Assembly (NCBI RefSeq): GCF_009905375.1
Contig: NC_133656.1
Span: 240,282,415 to 240,346,414 of the forward strand
Source: Apium graveolens
Taxonomy: Eukaryota; Streptophyta; Magnoliopsida; Apiales; Apiaceae
Direction: 5' to 3'
Length of the DNA stretch: 64,000 bases
Shown here: one piece after another, positions 59,160-64,000 of the stretch
Layout: each line of letters opens with the position of its first letter
How positions within the stretch are numbered: position 1 is the first letter of the stretch
Program-made: the position numbers and the translations under genes
Notes under the pieces: model-generated
Database searches by the model: none
Told to the model about the DNA's origin: nothing
Seen by the model: only the letters and a program-made list of their open reading frames with translations

Positions 59160-59506
59160 CTGCTGGTCACGGAACAACATTAATGCGGACTGTACACAGT
59201 ATCAGCAAACATCAATTTCATTTCTCTGAGGCCTTCACAGAAGTGGGCTATTCGAGTAAACGAGTGAACATCTCCTTCCCTTTAATGGCCCTGCCCCAGT
59301 TGCTTTTAATTTTGTATTTGATAACATTAAGTTTTTGAGCGCGATAATATAACTCAAGTGATAAACGACGTACATTTAATTTTTATTTCACGAAAAGTTC
59401 CAGAAAAGGGTTTTAATAAGAGGTTCTACTGGCCTATTAGCACATGCTTCTGATAATATGAGCTGGTTTTTTTAATAATCAAGTTTATATACCTTATAAA
59501 TGATTA

Positions 59507-59756
59507 CTCCCTCCATTTCATTTTAGTTGTGAATTTGTGTCGGTCAAATTTGACTTAAGTTTGACCGGAGTTTATTAATAATTTATAATTGAGCAAAATA
59601 AAAAAATTACATCACCGGAAAGTAAATTTACTCTACTTTAATATATAATTTTAAGTTTTTTTAGATAATATAAGAGTAATGTTTAATCTTGGGTCAAAAC
59701 TGGTCAATTTGACTTCTATAAAAGGAAATGTGACAGCTAAAATGTGATGGCGGGAG
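59507..59756. mobile_element. Stowaway-like MITE
   Basis: Ends CTCCCTCCATTTCATTTTAG and AAATGTGATGGCGGGAG are imperfect inverted copies flanked by TA (59505-59506 and 59757-59758). About 250 bp, non-coding. Confidence 0.8.
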
Positions 59757-59759
59757 TAT

Positions 59760-60673
59760 TTGTTTTATCAAATTTCGATAATGTGTGATAATCCTGACAA
59801 GAGATAAGTTGTTACCATTATTTCATCGGGCTCAAAAGGATGACCTAGTTTGAAATTGCATGTTTGTGCACAAAATTATCAACTAATTTGTCAGTACTGA
59901 AATATTTTGTTTTATTTGGTACGAACATTATGGGCCTTAAATATTTAGAACATGCCAGCCCTTAAAATACGGGCCTTAAATATTTAGAACATGCCAGCCC
60001 TTAAAATATGGGCCTTGACCTTGACCGATCCAAAATGGATGACATTCCAGAAGATCCAAATGGGCAAAGGCTGCGTTTGGGCTTCACAGTCCAGAAAGTC
60101 CTCAAATAGCTTGCCTGAGCTGGTATGGTATAACACTATAACCTACAAATGTATCCGAAACAATGACATACTCTGTTTAGGATCTCAAATTTTTTCTCGT
60201 AAAGTGTTGCGCTATGATAAAATTTATTCCTTTTAAGTAATGTGACATTTAATTGTTTTTACAAAATCTTCATTTAACCCGTTGCATACTTGTATTTGAC
60301 TATTTGTCGTAAGACAAAGTATTTATATGCGGAAATAAGCGTGTATTAAGTGACGTGTTCCCATCATTCACGTCAATTTTCGGTGTTAAATTTATTCGCA
60401 TAAAACTTAAGTTATATACTCATAAATTTGATAACACCAACCATAGTAAGGATAACAACAATAACAAAACACGTGGTGGGAGATAAGAGTAAATGTAAGA
60501 ATTCAGAGTAAACTGCAAAAGGACATTCATGATGTTGTTTGATAAATACCAACTCAAAACCTCCCCTACATGATTAATTTTCCCCTCTAATTCCTCATCA
60601 GAACCAAATTAACTCACTAATAAACATAATCAAAGAAAGAAACAACCAAGTATTTACATATGTGTAGCAATGC
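59760..60673. other. Intergenic; short direct repeat
   Basis: GGGCCTTAAATATTTAGAACATGCCAGCCC (given here as its first and last parts: GGGCCTTAAATATT and ATGCCAGCCC) is present twice in tandem at about 59932-59999. No gene is seen; the right end includes the 3' untranslated region of the homeobox gene. Confidence 0.5.
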
Positions 60674-61770
60674 TCATGAAGAAGCTTGGAGGGCATGACC
60701 TTGATCTTGCAAAAATGGATGTAGTCTAGGCTTATTAGCAGAGCCCGAGATGGCGATGGCGGTGGCAGTGGCAGTGGGGGTGGTGGTGGTGGTAGTAGAC
60801 GAAGCCACACGCTCACAAGAGGGGCACATAGTGAGAGTGGTGGCCGGAAGTTGCATGTAGAAAGGCTTGGAAGATTTAAGAGCTCTTAATTCTTGAAGCT
60901 CTTTCTGTAACCTCCTATTCTCTTCTGTCAGGGTTTCACAACATCTCTTTAAATACTCACAATCCACCTCTGTTTGCTTCAGTTTTGTTCTGCACAAACC
61001 ATTAAATTTCAATTCATCTTTTGTCACCAAATTTACTATTTTGAAATCTTGCAAGAAAGACAAAATCTGAACACAGATAGTAGTATATACCTTGCTCTTC
61101 TGTTTTGGAACCAGACTTCAACTTGGCGTGGCCTGAGATTTAGTTGTTTTGCCAGAGCTTGCTTTTGCTTCTGCATTTATCACAAACCATTAGTACTGTA
61201 GAAAGAACCTCAAGACTAATCTAGGCTGAAATCCCGCTTTATTTAAAAAAAAATCATAAAAAGTTTAAGGCAAGAGAAAATTACAATTTTTTTTTGGAAT
61301 TTGATATTAGTCCTGACGGAACGAGGATTTCAAAATAGTCGAGACTATGATAAAAATTCATTTATTATAGTAAAAAATATGCATTGACTCACTGGATTGA
61401 GGGTATGATGTTCCTTAAAGCTTTCTTCAAGAAAAGCAGATTGATCTTTAGTAAGTCTGAGTTTCTTCCTAGCTAAAACTCCATTATCTTCTTCTTCATC
61501 ACTTGCTCCTCTAGAATTAGAATCTCTTTCCATTTCTACATGATCTTGTTCTCTCTTACTATTATTTCTTCTATTTCTGTACATTCCAAACTCCATACGA
61601 AATGTTGACATCATTGAGCTGTCCGGAGATGATGAGCCGGTCCCACCACCCTCCGCCTCCTCCACCGCCACATCATGCTTCCGGGTCACTGTACATGAAC
61701 ATCATCAAGATCAGGAAAATAATATTAGAACCATGTCACAGAGAGAGAGAGAGAGAGAGGGAGAGAGGGA

Positions 61771-61818
<48 letters not shown>

Positions 61819-62107
61819 AGTTTTGGTTATGGGACAACCAAGGAAGAGGTAGTTGATGAGAATGTTTATGTTTATGAGGAGGAGAAAAAGGAAAGAGGTG
61901 AAGCTGAAGAGATGGATCTGAAGAAGAATCTGTTTTGTGATGAGTAAAATTATGAACTCTTTTACTAGTAATTTCTTGACTAACAGATGGAGCTAATCCC
62001 ATGCAAAACCCTACACCATGATCTTTATTGTTCACTACTATCTCATTTGATTTCCCAAATAACTTGAATGGCTTCTGAGTTTCTCCTAAGCTTAAACCCA
62101 ACTCCAT
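60674..62107 (-). CDS. HD-ZIP class II transcription factor, HAT14-like
   Basis: Nuclear homeodomain-leucine zipper repressor of the shade/auxin-related class II. Exons: 62107-61819, 61688-61393, 61170-61091, 60989-60674; GT-AG, in phase, 326 residues. The N-terminus ELGLSLG is an EAR-type repression motif. The homeodomain begins [18 protein letters not shown] (from about 170), is split by an intron after HHTLNP, and continues [10 protein letters not shown] and [11 protein letters not shown]. The zipper follows ([20 protein letters not shown] to [11 protein letters not shown]), then [20 protein letters not shown], which contains the CPSCE redox motif of class II. The C-terminus has Thr and Ala runs. 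The ATG at 62107 was preferred to an upstream in-frame GTG. A GA repeat lies next to the exon 1 donor. Confidence 0.95.
61740..61814. repeat. (GA)n microsatellite at the HAT14-like exon 1 donor
   Basis: A GA/GGGA repeat of about 75 bp (CT on the coding strand) begins a few bases after the GTAAGC donor (61817-61818 is the GT) and fills over half of the 130-bp first intron. Confidence 0.9.
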
Positions 62108-62640
62108 CACAGAGAGAGATCACAGAGAGAGAGAGAGATTTGTTATAAAAAAACAAAGTAGAGTTGTCTTGAATACAATGATACTCCAGTGTGAAAGTAT
62201 ATATACAAGTTTGTTGAGTGAAGCGTTGGGGACTGTAGGATTTAGGTTGATTAGCAATAATGAAGTTTGGTTGGGGGTAGTAAAGATTGACCGACAAAAC
62301 TGAGGTTGACAAAAGAACGTGAATTCATATTAATGTCTCCCCATGGTGCATTTTGTGACCTGCCGCTAGGCTACCTCAAACACTACTCTACTACTCTACA
62401 ACACAGTGCCTAGCTAGCTCATTATGAGTAAATAACTAAAAAGAGTGTATTGTCTTGTACTAGTGTCTATGGATTGTCAAATGTAGTAGTCTGTAGATAT
62501 GTTTGCAGAGGTGGAGGAATAGAGGAGTAGTATTTTCATAGCCCTTGATAGGGGTCGGAATGAAATCTATTTTGGATTTTGAGGATCTTGTTAATTAATT
62601 CTAACACACTTGCCCAATATTTAATTTACCCCTACTTTTT
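62108..62640 (-). promoter_or_regulatory. Leader and promoter region of the HAT14-like gene
   Basis: A CT-rich leader (minus strand) precedes the ATG; TATATATAC near 62197-62206 is a candidate TATA box about 95 nt upstream. The exact transcription start cannot be seen. Confidence 0.4.
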
Positions 62641-64000
62641 ATGGTAGGAGGTTGGTTAGTTTAAAAATCGAGAATCGGATAAAATTGGTTGAATACGGAT
62701 TTGTGATTAGTTGAAAATCTGAAATTAATTGGAAAGTTTAATTGGGATAAAAATCGAATGTATTGTAATATTAAATTATTTTCTTATATTATTATGATCA
62801 AATATATATTTATTAACAAATATATATTTATTATATCATAATTTCTATAATTATTCATATTTAAATTAATATAATAGTTTAATTTTAATAAATAATTATA
62901 TATACTACTATAAATGAAAATTCGTAAGGATTTATCGAATTTCAAAAATCAAATTGATAGGGTAATTTAGAAGGGATTAAGTGGAAATAACTGATTGAAT
63001 CGAAATTTTTTAGAATGGTGTTTTGTGATAATTAATTGCATTGATACATCAAAGTCAACAGATATTAGAGCAAATTCAAGAATGATCCAAATATCCAAAT
63101 TTAAGGCAGATTACCCCAAATTTCATTCTAATGGTGATCCAAATTTGGATCACTATTGTTCAGTGATCCAAATTTAGATCACTTGATTTAATATAAAATA
63201 ATGATTTTGTTATTTATAGTTTATGAGATTTTAAATTGATTTTTGATTTTTTAGTTATAGAATTAATTGTTAACAACATTTATTTTTCAAATAAAACTAA
63301 AAATAATGAGAAAACATAATTTCATTAAAATTTAAGTAGAAGTACATTGCATAGAATAAAAAATGCATAAAATGCATAAAAGAAATTACAACACACAAAA
63401 TGACTCGAAAACGATAACATAAAATTTTAATTTAGTCAGACAAACTGTTTATGTTTCCTCCGAGATAATTAAAATATTATCCGTAGTTGTTCATATTATT
63501 TTGGGATCCTTTACCTTCATTTTCATTTCCTCGATTTTGAGTTGCAGATCCATGTTCATATCCATATTCATATTAATTGAGCATTTGTGGTAATAATATA
63601 CTAATTCGTAAAATTAGTGTGTATCAATGATATTTTGTATGTTAATTATTACAATATATGTGTTTTTCGTAAATTAAGTGCACAATTTTAATATTTTTAT
63701 GTGTATTAATTTTTTTTAATTTAATTAATTTATGAAATGTTATATAAATTGTTAAAAATGATTAAACAATAAATTTAAGATAAAATTACTTAATATGATA
63801 TTTATTTATTATTATATGTAAAAAGTAGTTTAGATCAAATATTTGGATCATATTATTGAAGTTGATCATAAATTTATATCAGTATTTAGTCAAATGATGT
63901 TTTAAATTTAAATTTTTGGATCACAACTATTGATGCAATTAGTAATATCCGAAAATATAAAACTTATGAAGGCTATAATAGGGCTGATGTTATGGTATTA
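62641..64000. other. AT-rich repeat DNA, degraded elements
   Basis: Near 62650-62720, TTTAAAAATCGAGAATCGG recalls the ATTAATCGG MITE family. From about 63075 the phrase TGATCCAAAT(A/T)T is repeated in both orientations (63081, 63136, 63167 and, inverted or degenerate, near 63840 and 63915), which suggests an element of roughly 830 bp with subterminal repeats. Inside, the minus strand near 63430-63590 gives Met/Asn/Asp/Glu-rich residues without a recognised domain. Confidence 0.45.

Noticed and set aside
61602..61856. Plus-strand open frame with Arg/Glu repeats
   Set aside because: It is antisense to HAT14-like exon 2 and runs through the GA microsatellite.

Overview
This window is nuclear DNA of a flowering plant, almost certainly a eudicot. 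It is AT-rich, has GT-AG introns of plant type, plant-only gene families and a dense, varied load of transposable elements. The species cannot be fixed from the sequence alone. Exon models below were built by hand from reading frame, splice sites and phase; every multi-exon model closes in frame.

Left part, 1-12300: a stack of mobile DNA. Bases 1-3960 are a decayed endogenous pararetrovirus with the gene order of the genus Caulimovirus (tail of an ORF II-like gene, virion-associated protein, coat protein, polymerase). It abuts a 5'-portion of a Copia retrotransposon on the minus strand (about 4100-11872), which had inserted into a LINE fragment (11873-12300). The Copia copy was then split by a CACTA transposon (5323-9057) with matching terminal repeats and a perfect 3-bp target duplication (ATG). 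That CACTA element carries pieces of three unrelated host genes: a JMJ25/IBM1-type JmjC demethylase, an HD-ZIP IV START-domain factor and the U5 snRNP protein DIM1/YLS8, the last with its intron.

Middle part, 13300-50700: genes separated by repeats. They are a CCR4 deadenylase (+, 11 exons), an F-box/LRR-type protein like Arabidopsis At3g58530 (-, 12 exons), a PTI1-like kinase (-, 7 exons), a SINAT-type RING E3 ligase (-, 3 exons), two intronless UFD1 paralogues (-) and a plastid WCRKC thioredoxin-like protein (-, 5 exons, one of 18 nt). Several introns hold hAT-type elements with readable target duplications.

Right part, 50700-64000: a block of MITEs, a tRNA-derived SINE and minisatellites, then a trichome-birefringence-like O-acetyltransferase gene (+, 5 exons), a 709-bp tandem duplication containing a hAT-like end, an HD-ZIP II gene close to HAT14 (-, 4 exons) and AT-rich repeat DNA.

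The genes do not form a pathway. Two themes recur by chance or otherwise: ubiquitin biology (LRR/F-box type, SINAT, UFD1 pair) and RNA turnover (CCR4). The most unusual items are the gene-capturing CACTA element, the Caulimovirus-type endogenous copy, and the intronless UFD1 pair with an expanding 93-bp coding repeat.
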